Assembly (NCBI GenBank): GCA_903833275.1
Contig: CAILEP010000031.1
Coordinates: 186,001 to 250,000, forward strand
Direction: 5' to 3'
Source of the DNA: an uncultured Bdellovibrionales bacterium
GTDB lineage: Bacteria > Bdellovibrionota > Bdellovibrionia > Bdellovibrionales > UBA1609
DNA: 64,000 nt
The translations under genes and the position numbers were made by a program. Below the pieces are notes generated by a model that searched no databases, was not told the origin of the DNA, and was given only the letters and a program-made list of their open reading frames with translations. Below are positions 31,565-40,125 of this stretch, one piece after another (the first letter of the stretch is position 1; each line of letters begins with the position of its first letter).

Positions 31565-32494
31565 ATGGTCTCCCAACAGGACGACGAAAACACCTTAGAT
31601 AAGACGAGTGTCGTGCAAAGCGACACTTTTAAAGTGCGAATCGCGCAAGCGGGCGAGTCACCTCCGTGCATGGTTTTGCTCGTGGGGCCGTCGAACGAAA
31701 TTGGTCGACAGTGGCCTATTGATTCATCTGACTACATTATCGGGCGCGCCCCGACGGCCCACATTCATCTTGATGATCGTAGCTTGAGTAAGTCTCACGC
31801 TAAGCTTGTGCTCAGTGGCGGCGAAGTTTCAATTATAGATTTAGAGTCGACGAACAAGACGGTTGTAAACGATAAGATTATACCGTCGCTACAGGCGCAG
31901 AAACTAAAGAACAATGATCAGATTAAGTGCGGCAATATTATTATGAAGTTTCTTGAGCGCGGTAACATTGAAACAGTTTCGGTGGCTCAAACTTTTAATA
32001 AAGCCCTAATCGACCCCCTCACCGGGATCAATAATCGCGGAGCCCTGAACAATCAGGGCGTTGAATTATTTAATAAATCAAGATTGCTTGGGCACCCTCT
32101 CGCTATCATTGTTTTCGACATAGATTTCTTTAAGAAAATAAATGACGGTTTTGGCCACCCAGCCGGCGATTACGTTTTAAAGGAGCTCGCGCGCATCGTG
32201 CGAGAAGGGCTTATTCGCGGCAACGATTATTTCGCACGTTACGGCGGTGAAGAGTTTTGCCTGTTATTGATGGGTTCGCCCCTGAAACAGGTTGAAGAAA
32301 TTTGCGAACGCATTCGTCGAACTATCCAAGACAGTAATTTTGTTTTTGAAGGCCATAAAATGGAAGTCACAATCTCAGCAGGCTATTCGATGATTACTTC
32401 TGAGGATAAAAGCTGGAATGACATTTTTGGTCGTTCTGACAAAGCCATGTATCAATCAAAAAAGACCGGTCGTAACCGAGTCACCGGCATGTAA
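31565..32494 (+). CDS. FHA-GGDEF diguanylate cyclase (DgcB-like)
   Basis: A 309-residue cytoplasmic protein with an FHA domain at residues about 30-140 (YIIGRAP, then SLSKSHAKLV and DLESTNKTVVND) that binds phosphothreonine. A GGDEF domain follows (about 150-305): DPLTGINNRG, FDIDFFKKINDGFGHPAGD and RYGGEEFCLLLM. The RGND (RxxD) site suggests product inhibition. Bdellovibrio DgcB has this same order and is needed for prey invasion, so this may be its counterpart; that equivalence is inference. It lies 19 bp after the phosphoesterase gene and ends the run that begins with the coiled-coil gene. Confidence 0.92.
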   Translation: MVSQQDDENTLDKTSVVQSDTFKVRIAQAGESPPCMVLLVGPSNEIGRQWPIDSSDYIIGRAPTAHIHLDDRSLSKSHAKLVLSGGEVSIIDLESTNKTVVNDKIIPSLQAQKLKNNDQIKCGNIIMKFLERGNIETVSVAQTFNKALIDPLTGINNRGALNNQGVELFNKSRLLGHPLAIIVFDIDFFKKINDGFGHPAGDYVLKELARIVREGLIRGNDYFARYGGEEFCLLLMGSPLKQVEEICERIRRTIQDSNFVFEGHKMEVTISAGYSMITSEDKSWNDIFGRSDKAMYQSKKTGRNRVTGM

Positions 32495-32819
32495 AGCGCG
32501 CAAATAAGAATCGGATTTGCACCCAAAAAGTGACAAAATTGGTCGCTGGTTGCATTCCGCCCCCGAAAAATACCTAGACCAGGTGCACTTTCTCACATCG
32601 TTTAACGCACCAATGTTTCACAAAAGAAACTAAACGGCGTCATTCTGCCCATCTTTTATTGGCCCTTCTATTGCTCAATTGTTAGGCAGCTGGTTCGTAA
32701 AAACAGCAGGGCGGCACGGGGGCCACCTTCAAAAGAGTCATTTTCAATTTTTTTTGTGCTTTTGATAACAAATATTAACCCGTCAGGACCAAGGATGCGT
32801 CCAATAGGAGGTAAAAGGT
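32495..32819 (+). other. 325-bp intergenic region before the ECF sigma gene
   Basis: It contains the sigma gene's ribosome site (AGGAGG, 32805-32811) and several AT-rich blocks, including a run of eight T near 32749-32756. A small GTTTC/GAAAC hairpin lies near 32615. I see no open frame with a ribosome site, no clear terminator for the FHA-GGDEF gene and no convincing -35/-10 pair. Confidence 0.5.
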
Positions 32820-33404
32820 ATGGAGGCAGATAACCTTTTAGTAGAGAGAGCAAAGCAAGGGGACATGACCGCGTTTTCCGAACTCGTTGTACGCCACCAG
32901 AAGAGCTTATTGCGATTGGCGTTTCGAGTGGTCAGGGATCTTCAGACTGCGCAAGACGTCGTGCAAGAGAGTTTTTTTAAGGCACATCAGAAATTGAAAA
33001 GCTTTGAGGGGCGTTCGGCCTTCAAAAGTTGGATTTTTCAGATTGCCCTCAACACGGCAAAAAACAAACTGCGCGCTCGCTCTTTCGATACTGTCGACTT
33101 GGAGAAAACGCCTGTTTCAGACGGCGTCGACATTGAGGAGGCCATGATGAACGATGATTTAAAAGTAATGATTCAATCTGAAATTGAAAAATTGCCGACG
33201 AAACAAAGGACAGCGCTTAACTTAAGGATTTTTGAAGACTTGAGCTTTGCTGAAATCGCCGAGGTGATGGCGTGCCCGTATGATACCGCCAAAGCGAATT
33301 ATCGGCATGCCCTAATGAAGCTTCGGCATCAATTGAGCGAGTCTCTGGTGGTCGAGGGATGGCATAACCAACAAACGAGAAATTTAATGGAGGCTGACGC
33401 ATGA
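32820..33404 (+). CDS. ECF-type sigma-70 factor
   Basis: A 194-residue RNA polymerase sigma factor. Region 2 lies at about 10-85 (DMTAFSELVVRHQKSLLRLAFR, then AQDVVQESFFKAHQKL and FKSWIFQIALN); region 4 at about 125-175 (LPTKQRTALNLRIFEDLSFAEIA, then YDTAKANYRHALMKLR). AGGAGG with good spacing precedes the ATG. The stop overlaps the start of a small downstream gene by 4 nt, the usual arrangement with an anti-sigma factor. The signal and the target promoters are unknown. Confidence 0.95.
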   Translation: MEADNLLVERAKQGDMTAFSELVVRHQKSLLRLAFRVVRDLQTAQDVVQESFFKAHQKLKSFEGRSAFKSWIFQIALNTAKNKLRARSFDTVDLEKTPVSDGVDIEEAMMNDDLKVMIQSEIEKLPTKQRTALNLRIFEDLSFAEIAEVMACPYDTAKANYRHALMKLRHQLSESLVVEGWHNQQTRNLMEADA

Positions 33405-33748
33405 TAAAGTTAGAGGATTGGATAGATTATATGGAGGGTGAGGCCGATCTCAAAACGATGGGCCGACTCGGGCTTTTAATAGAACATTCGCGTGCCGATC
33501 GAGAAGTGCTCAGTAATTTAATGCGCATGAGGATGCTGATCGAACACGCTGATCCAGCGATTGCGTTAGAGCCGCTGACTGAAAAGGCCGGCTTTCTCGA
33601 TCGACTGCATGATCGAGTGATGACCTTTATTGAGGAGGGTCAGCGTGGGAGGGGGCGGTTGTCGACTTCAAAATCGTCGGCATCGGGTTCGTCGCGGTCT
33701 GAGGTGCGGGCTGATGATTCAAAAGAAAATTCTTCAGCTCTTGATTAG
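33401..33748 (+). CDS. Small putative anti-sigma partner of the ECF factor
   Basis: A 115-residue protein coupled to the sigma gene by a 4-nt ATGA overlap. The N-terminal 75 residues are acidic and helical (LEDWIDYMEGEADLKTMGRLG), a size and layout like the anti-sigma N-terminal fold, but there is no HxxxCxxC zinc motif and no membrane helix. The last 40 residues are Ser/Arg-rich and lie in a stretch that also codes, on the other strand, for the end of the aminopeptidase gene (122-bp overlap). The anti-sigma role is inferred from position. Confidence 0.65.
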   Translation: MIKLEDWIDYMEGEADLKTMGRLGLLIEHSRADREVLSNLMRMRMLIEHADPAIALEPLTEKAGFLDRLHDRVMTFIEEGQRGRGRLSTSKSSASGSSRSEVRADDSKENSSALD

Positions 33749-34790
33749 GATCTGAACTTTTCTCAAGGGTGCGGCAGTATTTGATGAACTCAATGAAGTC
33801 TTGTTTAAAATAACTGTAGAGCTTGGCGAAATCGCTAAGATCGTAGTCGTACGTTTGATAGTAGAGCAATATCGCATTGTTCAATTTGGCTTTTGAAAAT
33901 CGCAAATAAGACTTCGTCTTGAGGCGAGGGGCGACGTTATCGGTAAATTGTTTTTGGATGAGTTCAAACTGCCCCTGTCGGGCCGGTTCTTCAATCGGTT
34001 TTTTTTGACTTAGATACCATTCTTTCAAATTCTTATTCTTTTCACTTATAAATTTTGAAAATTCATTTTCGTCGGCATTTTCGTCGGCTATTTGCTTTAA
34101 GGTTGGCGAATTGGCCCCTTCGCGATTGCGGTAGAAAATCTCTGTGCCAATATTGCCCACGAATGTTGCCAGGCGTTCGTTAAATTCGGCTTGGCTCTTT
34201 ATATAAAGAGTGGCATGGGTTGACTCGTGAATAATGACGTTGGCAATGCCGTGATCTTCATAGTCGAGCATTGAAGAGAGTAGGGGGTCGTCAAACCAAC
34301 CGAGAGTGCTGTAGGCCGTGACTCCGCGAACCATGGTGTCGTAGCCATCGCTTGCTAGATTGGCGGCCTCAGCCTCGGCCTCTTCTTTGGTGAAAAACCC
34401 TTTATACGGTAAATTGCCGACAATCGGGTACCAATAGGTGTGGGTTGTCAGCTCATCTTTTTTGGCGGCCGAGGCGATCCACGAAACATACGGGCGTTTT
34501 AGATCGACGTAGGTTTTATAGTTTTCGGTCGCATTCAATTTTAGATTTTTTTCGGCAAACTCTCGCACCTCGAGAGCAAACTCGAGTTTGCGTCTCTGCT
34601 CGGGCGGCAAATCATTTCTTTTCAGTACGTCTTTGATGGGCTCTCGGGCGTTTAGAATTTGCATTTGATTGTAGCCTGATTTGACCAGATACGAGGGTAG
34701 GCAAGAGGTAAGGCACATTGCCGAAATGGCGTGGGTAAAAAGCGAGATTAAAAACAACTTTGAGCTTTTGTTAAACCCTAAAAATACCAT
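33627..34790 (-). CDS. Predicted zinc aminopeptidase lipoprotein (PF10023-like)
   Basis: A 387-residue protein with a lipoprotein signal (lipobox LTSC, Cys29). It matches the predicted aminopeptidase family: VRGVTAYSTLGWFDDPLLS is characteristic, followed by the HExxH zinc motif in IIHESTHATLY and a Glu in FNERLATFVG as the likely third ligand. It would act at the periplasmic face of a membrane. The start overlaps the end of the upstream barrel gene by 13 bp. Its C-terminal 40 residues (Gln/Pro/Thr-rich) overlap the small sigma-partner gene on the other strand. Family call is good; the peptide substrate is unknown. Confidence 0.88.
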   Translation of the reverse strand: MVFLGFNKSSKLFLISLFTHAISAMCLTSCLPSYLVKSGYNQMQILNAREPIKDVLKRNDLPPEQRRKLEFALEVREFAEKNLKLNATENYKTYVDLKRPYVSWIASAAKKDELTTHTYWYPIVGNLPYKGFFTKEEAEAEAANLASDGYDTMVRGVTAYSTLGWFDDPLLSSMLDYEDHGIANVIIHESTHATLYIKSQAEFNERLATFVGNIGTEIFYRNREGANSPTLKQIADENADENEFSKFISEKNKNLKEWYLSQKKPIEEPARQGQFELIQKQFTDNVAPRLKTKSYLRFSKAKLNNAILLYYQTYDYDLSDFAKLYSYFKQDFIEFIKYCRTLEKSSDPNQELKNFLLNHQPAPQTATNPMPTILKSTTAPSHADPPQ

Positions 34791-35374
34791 GAAACGCCGG
34801 CCTTGAGAGCGTCATCCCAAATGCTCGAGTTGCCATTTGTTCCGCTCTGCCAGCGGTCATAACTTCCCTTGATGCCAAACTCTTCAGTGATTTTTATGTT
34901 CAAGCCAAAACCATAGCTCGGGACGATTGAGTCCACGGGCGCACCGTAGAGGGTCGTATCGCCTTGAAAATCCTTTCGAAAGATTCTCTTTCTGAGGTGT
35001 GCCATGCCCCCGCGCACGAAGGGTTGTAAAAACGAAGTGTGAGACGCAAGGGTTAATACCACGTCTGCCCCTTCCATTTCAACCTCTTGATAATAGTGAG
35101 TTTGCCCAGGGTCACCTACGGCCATGAGCGATTGTTCGCCAAGACCGTTTGTATAACTAAATTCAAGCGCTGACATTTCGAGAAAATACCAAGCGAACGA
35201 GCCCGTCCAAGATTGCGACTCCGTGTAGTTATTGTCGTCAATGCGCGAGCTGCGCGTGCTATAGGTGGCGCTGACTTCCATCAAACCGGCATGGCCCACG
35301 GAGGTGATGATCATGGCCGTGGCTATCGGCAAAAATAATAGCGCAAGATTTTTAAAGGTTGCTCTGGTTGACAT
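34778..35374 (-). CDS. Outer-membrane beta-barrel protein
   Basis: A 198-residue protein with a signal peptide (cleavage near VGHAG). It shows the 8-strand OmpW/OmpA-like barrel pattern: LMEVSATYSTRSSR, GSFAWYFLEMSALEFSYTNG, FLQPFVRGGMAHLRK and the ending LKAGVSWYF with C-terminal Phe. It overlaps the start of the aminopeptidase lipoprotein gene by 13 bp and follows the TonB-like gene by 75 bp, so the three may be one unit. Function is unknown. Confidence 0.82.
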   Translation of the reverse strand: MSTRATFKNLALLFLPIATAMIITSVGHAGLMEVSATYSTRSSRIDDNNYTESQSWTGSFAWYFLEMSALEFSYTNGLGEQSLMAVGDPGQTHYYQEVEMEGADVVLTLASHTSFLQPFVRGGMAHLRKRIFRKDFQGDTTLYGAPVDSIVPSYGFGLNIKITEEFGIKGSYDRWQSGTNGNSSIWDDALKAGVSWYF

Positions 35375-35449
35375 AACAACAGTTTAACTCGCGACCAGAA
35401 AGTACGCCTACCGGCGAATGAAAAACTCTACCTAAATTGGTGTTGGGGG

Positions 35450-36418
35450 CTAGCGTGCGCCACTCGCTATTAAGCTAGGTTTGAATTCGAGGTGAAATTG
35501 ATAGTGCAAATGGATGAAACCATCCGGCTCGACGATCTCAGTTGGTGGATTAATAAAGGGTGAAGCTAGACGTATGGCTGAAACCGCCGTGTTGTCGATG
35601 ACCTGGGTTTCGGCATGTCGATAAAGAATAGTACGCACATAACGACCATCGGGCGCCAACAGCACTTCAAATTCGCTGACCTGGGGTTTCTCGGCCCACT
35701 TTGAGAGCTGCGATTGTGGTGATTCGTTTATGAGCGACCGAATGTTTTCGACCCAACGGTTGCGAATCTGTTCATTGATGCGAGCATAGAAAGTGTAGAA
35801 CAGAAACTGATCTTGATTGAGAGAGGTAAAGCCACCCACTTTCACTTCGGGGATATAGTCAGAAATTGTCGAATCGCCAAGGTGGGTTTCGCGCGCGACA
35901 TTGGCGCCGGGCATGGGTGCCGTAATTGATGGCGGCTCATAGCGAGGGTCGACCTGAATATCTTCTTCGGCCTTGTTTTGGCGTTTTGAAATTTCAGGGG
36001 CATCGTTTTGTGAAATTTCAGCTGGCGTATTCTGTGATTTATCGTGCTGGCGTCGGTTCAATTCTTCGCGAGCCACTTTGGCCATATTTTTGGCCGGGCG
36101 CATACCATTTTGCCCCGAGCGGTTCTGGGTCTCACCAGGTTTGGCGGCGATTTGTTCACGAACAACTCGGCGTGCGACACGCGACAATCGAGTCACTTCA
36201 TCTTTTAGGTCTTTTATTGCGTGATCTAAATCAGGCGTTGAGTCTTCAGCGAACTGCTTTGGGTTCTTTGTCTCATTTTGATACACGATTTCGACGTCTT
36301 GGTTAGTTGGCGGGGCCATTGGCACTTTGGGTAGACTCAGGGCCAGCAAGAAAAGGCACAAGTGCACGAGTACACTGATAATAAGGGCCTGTAGTTGTTG
36401 CTGGTTTAGCTTTAACAC
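35450..36418 (-). CDS. TonB-like / energy-transducer C-terminal protein
   Basis: A 322-residue protein with one N-terminal membrane helix (about 12-29, ALIISVLVHLCLFLLALSL), the usual TonB anchor. A long charged, Pro-containing periplasmic region follows (about 40-195). The C-terminal 110 residues resemble a TonB C-terminal domain: INEQIRNRWVENIRS, LAPDGRYVRTILYRHAETQ and AVSAIRLASPFINPP. It could couple the inner-membrane motor to an outer-membrane partner. No exbB/exbD genes are adjacent. It is divergent from the PilZ gene, with 74 bp between them. Confidence 0.78.
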   Translation of the reverse strand: MLKLNQQQLQALIISVLVHLCLFLLALSLPKVPMAPPTNQDVEIVYQNETKNPKQFAEDSTPDLDHAIKDLKDEVTRLSRVARRVVREQIAAKPGETQNRSGQNGMRPAKNMAKVAREELNRRQHDKSQNTPAEISQNDAPEISKRQNKAEEDIQVDPRYEPPSITAPMPGANVARETHLGDSTISDYIPEVKVGGFTSLNQDQFLFYTFYARINEQIRNRWVENIRSLINESPQSQLSKWAEKPQVSEFEVLLAPDGRYVRTILYRHAETQVIDNTAVSAIRLASPFINPPTEIVEPDGFIHLHYQFHLEFKPSLIASGAR

Positions 36419-36492
36419 GACTTAAGTGTAGCAGCTCAAATGGCTAAAGTTGAGACATTTTTCGGCCGATAATATGTTACGGGGTGGGGAAT

Positions 36493-37047
36493 ATGGTTAA
36501 GAGCAATATTATCGATTTCAGCAAGCGACTTGAGCAAAGAGCCAAACAAAAAGATACAAAGTCGCAACAAAATGCAAAGAGCGACAAAGCTCCGGTAGTA
36601 GACATGACCCAACGCCGAGAAGCCATTATGAGCGACGAGCGCCGAGAAGTGCGCCGTACGATTCTCACGGGTTTTATAGGCGCCTTTATCGTTATACCGT
36701 CCCCCGCCGGTTCAAAGTCAAAGGGCGGCCTTATGAAGGTCGATATCTACGACATTTCAGATGACGGTATCTCATTTGATGTCGACCCCGAGTATGGTCA
36801 ATTTAAAAAAGGCGAAGAATTTGCGATGCGCGTCTATCTCAGCCAGGGCGCTTATTTTCCGTTCACGATTTCAATTCAAAACGTGCGTCACCTTGATGGT
36901 GATGGCGCATTTCGACATGGAGCCAGCTTTGCGAAGGGCACCGTTAATGATGAAGCCCTGCACCACTTTGTGAAGTTTATCGAAACCGTGAGCGCCAGTC
37001 TTGAGCGAGACACTGGCGACGTCATGGTGTCCAACCTAAAGAAATAG
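36493..37047 (+). CDS. PilZ-like c-di-GMP-binding protein
   Basis: A 184-residue protein; the ATG at 36493 has GGGGA a few bases upstream and is preferred to the GTG at 36484. After a basic, flexible N-terminus (1-45), the PilZ domain has RREVRR (RxxxR site) and YDISDDGISFD (the D/NxSxxG motif). The end has RHGASFAKG. It should bind c-di-GMP and act as an effector for the GGDEF proteins encoded 4-7 kb upstream. A small hairpin with a T-run follows at 37087-37103. Confidence 0.78.
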   Translation: MVKSNIIDFSKRLEQRAKQKDTKSQQNAKSDKAPVVDMTQRREAIMSDERREVRRTILTGFIGAFIVIPSPAGSKSKGGLMKVDIYDISDDGISFDVDPEYGQFKKGEEFAMRVYLSQGAYFPFTISIQNVRHLDGDGAFRHGASFAKGTVNDEALHHFVKFIETVSASLERDTGDVMVSNLKK

Positions 37048-37086
37048 CTATACAATTTCGTTAATCTGCGGTGACATTAAAGAATG

Positions 37087-37103
37087 CGGACTTTCGTCCG
37101 TTT
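37087..37103 (+). terminator. Weak terminator-like hairpin after the PilZ gene
   Basis: CGGAC (37087-37091), TTTC loop, GTCCG (37096-37100), then TTT. The short stem and short T-run make it doubtful. It lies 24 bp before the PhoH gene and could instead be a leader element of that gene. Confidence 0.3.
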
Positions 37104-37126
37104 GACGCTTCTTTGGGGGTGCTTTA

Positions 37127-38464
37127 ATGGCGGCAAAAAAAAGCCTGGGCCACGAACGAAAAATTGTTCTCGACACTAACGTTATTCTCTTTGATGCGGC
37201 CGCAATTCAAAAGTTTCAGAACTGCGATATATACATTCCGTTCATCGTGATCGAAGAAATTGACCGGTTCAAACGTGATTTGGGCGAAAATGGCCGAAAT
37301 GCCCGCCAGTTCAGTCGGTACATGGATGCTCTACGCTCGCAAGGGCCTCTTGCTGACGGTGTTCTGATTGAAAAAAGCAACGCTCGCGTTTATGTAGCAA
37401 TCGATTCGCCGTCAGATGGCGTCCCGAAAGAATTTGATATTGTAAAAGCTGACAATCGTATTCTTGGTAAAGCGATGCAACTGCAACGGCTATTTCCGAA
37501 TTCAAAAATTGAGTTGGTGACCAAAGATATCAATTTGCGCATTAAGGCCGATGTCTATGGCGTTATCGCGAATGACTATCGCCCCGAAAGTTCTGACGTT
37601 GAAGAGCTTTACAAGGGCGTCGCAGAGCTTGATGTCAACCCAGAGATGATTGACACGTTTTACAAAGATAAGTCGATTCAATTGCCGGATGAAGTTTATA
37701 AGCCAATCGCCAATCAATACCTCATTATGCGTGATAGTTCGAACAGCAATCACAGTGCTATTGGTCGGTATGATGCCAAGCTAAATCGGGTTGTGCCGCT
37801 GATTACTCCCGGCGAGAGCATTTGGGGCATTCACCCGCGAAATGTTGAGCAAAGCTTTGCGCTCGATTGTTTGTTGAATGATGAAATCATGTTTGTTTCT
37901 TTGGTCGGCAAGGCAGGTACAGGTAAAACCTTGTTGGCCTTGGCCGCGGGGCTTTACAAGACGCTTGATGAAGGTAAATTTCACCGCTTGCTTGTCAGTC
38001 GGCCGATCTTTCCGATGGGTCGGGACATAGGTTATTTACCAGGTGATGTTGAGCAAAAACTCAACCCCTGGATGCAGCCAATTTTTGATAACGTCGAGTT
38101 TTTAATGGGCTCCGACAAAAAAGCGGCTGGGCGCGCGCGCGAATTGATCAATCAGGGGATGGTCAACATTGAACCGTTAACTTACATTCGTGGTCGCTCG
38201 ATCCCGAATCAATATTTGATCGTGGATGAAGCGCAAAATTTGACCCCGCATGAGATCAAAACAATTGTGACTCGCGCGGGCCAAGGCACGAAAGTGGTTT
38301 TGACCGGTGATTGCTATCAGATTGATAACCCCTATGTTGATTCGGCGAACTCGGGTTTAACCTATTCAGTTGAGCGATTCAAAAACCAAGCTATTTCGGC
38401 GCATGTTTCACTTGCGAAGGGTGAGCGTTCAGAGCTTGCGGAGCTGGCAGCGAATATTCTGTAA
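37127..38464 (+). CDS. PIN-PhoH2 family ATPase / ribonuclease
   Basis: A 445-residue protein. The N-terminal PIN domain (about 1-150) has acidic residues in VLDTNVILFD, IEEIDRF and KDINLRIKAD, as in nucleases. The PhoH domain (about 220-445) has Walker A GKAGTGKTLLALAAG, RPIFPMGRDIGYLPGD, Walker B YLIVDEAQNLTPHE and the GDCYQID sensor. PhoH2 proteins of other bacteria unwind and cleave RNA in an ATP-dependent way. GGGGGTG precedes the ATG. A compact bidirectional terminator overlaps its stop codon. Confidence 0.93.
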   Translation: MAAKKSLGHERKIVLDTNVILFDAAAIQKFQNCDIYIPFIVIEEIDRFKRDLGENGRNARQFSRYMDALRSQGPLADGVLIEKSNARVYVAIDSPSDGVPKEFDIVKADNRILGKAMQLQRLFPNSKIELVTKDINLRIKADVYGVIANDYRPESSDVEELYKGVAELDVNPEMIDTFYKDKSIQLPDEVYKPIANQYLIMRDSSNSNHSAIGRYDAKLNRVVPLITPGESIWGIHPRNVEQSFALDCLLNDEIMFVSLVGKAGTGKTLLALAAGLYKTLDEGKFHRLLVSRPIFPMGRDIGYLPGDVEQKLNPWMQPIFDNVEFLMGSDKKAAGRARELINQGMVNIEPLTYIRGRSIPNQYLIVDEAQNLTPHEIKTIVTRAGQGTKVVLTGDCYQIDNPYVDSANSGLTYSVERFKNQAISAHVSLAKGERSELAELAANIL

Positions 38465-38483
38465 AGGGCGCTTAGCGCCTTTT
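38463..38483. terminator. Bidirectional terminator overlapping two convergent stop codons
   Basis: AAAGGGCGC (38463-38471), TTA, GCGCCTTTT (38475-38483): nine pairs with one G-U, A-run and T-run on either side. It contains the end of the plus-strand stop codon and of the minus-strand stop codon of the PAP2 gene. Confidence 0.8.
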
Positions 38484-39384
38484 ACCAATGCCAGTTCGCT
38501 ACAAGTAGTGGGCGGTCGCTTTCTTCGTGAAAGCCCATTGTAAAATTCGGCAGATAAGGATTGCTTTTTTGGTCAGCCACTTTGAGTTCGGGGTGGTACC
38601 GATAGGTCACGATCTTGGCAAAGCTATAACCAAGCGCAAAGGCGATCGGAAAGTCGCTAAACCAATGGATATTATCACCGACACAACCAAGCGCAAATAC
38701 ACCCATAAGTGGGTAGCCGGCGTAGCTAATCCAGTGTTGTTCGGGGTAGTTATTTTCAATAACTTGAAAAATGACGAAGGCACTTGAGAGGTGCCCCGAA
38801 GGCATTGCATCGTAGTTTCGAAGGGTCGATGTGTAGGTCGATTCGCCCGGGTAAGAGCGCCATTGACCACCGCGAACCAGAGACCCTCGAGGGCTTTCGC
38901 GGCCGGTGGCGCGTTTCAAAAGCTGAACAACGACGCCACTTGAAAGTACCGATTCGCCAATTTCGTACGCGGTTCTTAGCGCGCGGGTATTGCCAGTTGC
39001 ACCCCATGCTAGAAATAATGCGCTTGAGGTGATTTGAAAAAGACCGCTGCTCCAGAGTTCGGCCCCTTTAAAAAATTTAGTAAGGCTCGCGCTGTCTTGT
39101 GTGGGGCGATAGACCGCCATCCAGGTCGAGTAATCCGTTGGGATCATGGCGGCGGTGAGGCCGAGTGTGCCGATCAGCTGTGGTGCATTTTCGCGCGAGA
39201 ACGTGAGGCCCCACCAATCCATAAGATCAGCTGGGGTATTGGTAAACATCTGCCAAAATGTCGGTTCGTGACTTTCAATTTTTGCGACAGCAGCGGTTTG
39301 AATGCTCGGTGCTTCTTGGGCGTTGGCGATTGGCATCGAGAATGTCGACACGATTACCAGTGCCGAAAGCGTGACCATTTTCAT
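38482..39384 (-). CDS. PAP2-superfamily phosphatase, membrane or periplasmic
   Basis: A 300-residue protein with a signal peptide (cleavage near ANAQE) and several hydrophobic helices. The PAP2 motifs are in order: KRATGRESPRG (C1, with Ser where Arg-Pro is usual), MPSGHLSSAF (C2) and GDNIHWFSDFPIA (C3, catalytic His). It probably removes phosphate from a lipid such as undecaprenyl pyrophosphate, phosphatidate or lipid A. The start overlaps the end of the upstream barrel gene by 4 nt, so they are coupled. Confidence 0.85.
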   Translation of the reverse strand: MKMVTLSALVIVSTFSMPIANAQEAPSIQTAAVAKIESHEPTFWQMFTNTPADLMDWWGLTFSRENAPQLIGTLGLTAAMIPTDYSTWMAVYRPTQDSASLTKFFKGAELWSSGLFQITSSALFLAWGATGNTRALRTAYEIGESVLSSGVVVQLLKRATGRESPRGSLVRGGQWRSYPGESTYTSTLRNYDAMPSGHLSSAFVIFQVIENNYPEQHWISYAGYPLMGVFALGCVGDNIHWFSDFPIAFALGYSFAKIVTYRYHPELKVADQKSNPYLPNFTMGFHEESDRPLLVANWHW

Positions 39385-40025
39385 AGCATAATGCCGACGG
39401 TAAAGTCGCCGCCCGTTTCTTGAATAGCCCCGGCCGATACCGCAAATAAGCCAAGATTAAAAGACCAAAAGCCTGCTTCAGAAAAACCGCGCAGGGCATA
39501 GCCAACCGAGGCTTTCATATTCATACCATTGTAGTAACGATCAAAATCGACAAGCGCGATTCGTTCGAATCGGTGAAGATAGGTGTAGCCAGCATCGAGG
39601 CGAAATAACACACCCTCGGCTCGGTCGGCGTTGAGAAACCAAAAGGCACTGGCGTCCAGGTTGAAATGAGTAAGCGCAATCGTAGTTTCTTGGCTGTAGT
39701 TTGATGAGTATTCTTCGGCGACGAGAGAGGGCAATAGTCCGAGCCAGAGGTGCGGGGTTTTTTTCACAAAGACACCGGGTAGTTCAAGCACCCCCGAGGC
39801 GTTAACTCGGCCATCAACTGAAACGTAAGAGTTTATTGCATCATTAAATTCGCCACTTGGTTTCGTAAAACCGCTGCCGCCTGCAAAATAAACGCGAAGA
39901 GCGCGGGTGCTCGGGGCCGAAGTGTTCGTTTGAGTAGAGCTTTCGACTTGCGCAATGGCAGTGGCCGTATTGAGGGTAAAAAGCAAAAGGAGGGCTAGAT
40001 TTGATCGCATAAGAAAGTGTTTCAT
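39381..40025 (-). CDS. Outer-membrane beta-barrel protein
   Basis: A 214-residue protein with a signal peptide (cleavage near AIAQV). The mature part has barrel-like strands (ALRVYFAGGSGF, HLWLGLLPSLVAEEYSS, HFNLDASAFWFLNAD, GVLFRLDAGYTYLHRF) and ends GGDFTVGIML. No family is recognised. It is the first gene of a two-gene unit with the PAP2 phosphatase. No terminator or promoter is obvious in the 100 bp between it and the divergent small secreted protein. Confidence 0.75.
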   Translation of the reverse strand: MKHFLMRSNLALLLLFTLNTATAIAQVESSTQTNTSAPSTRALRVYFAGGSGFTKPSGEFNDAINSYVSVDGRVNASGVLELPGVFVKKTPHLWLGLLPSLVAEEYSSNYSQETTIALTHFNLDASAFWFLNADRAEGVLFRLDAGYTYLHRFERIALVDFDRYYNGMNMKASVGYALRGFSEAGFWSFNLGLFAVSAGAIQETGGDFTVGIML

Positions 40026-40125
40026 TTTGAGACGGGTGGGTCCAGGTTTTTTAGGACCGGCCGCAACTTTTGTCCCCCCCCGATTGTTACTTGGTTGAAC
40101 GTTAACAAATAGCCTGGGAGGGCAA

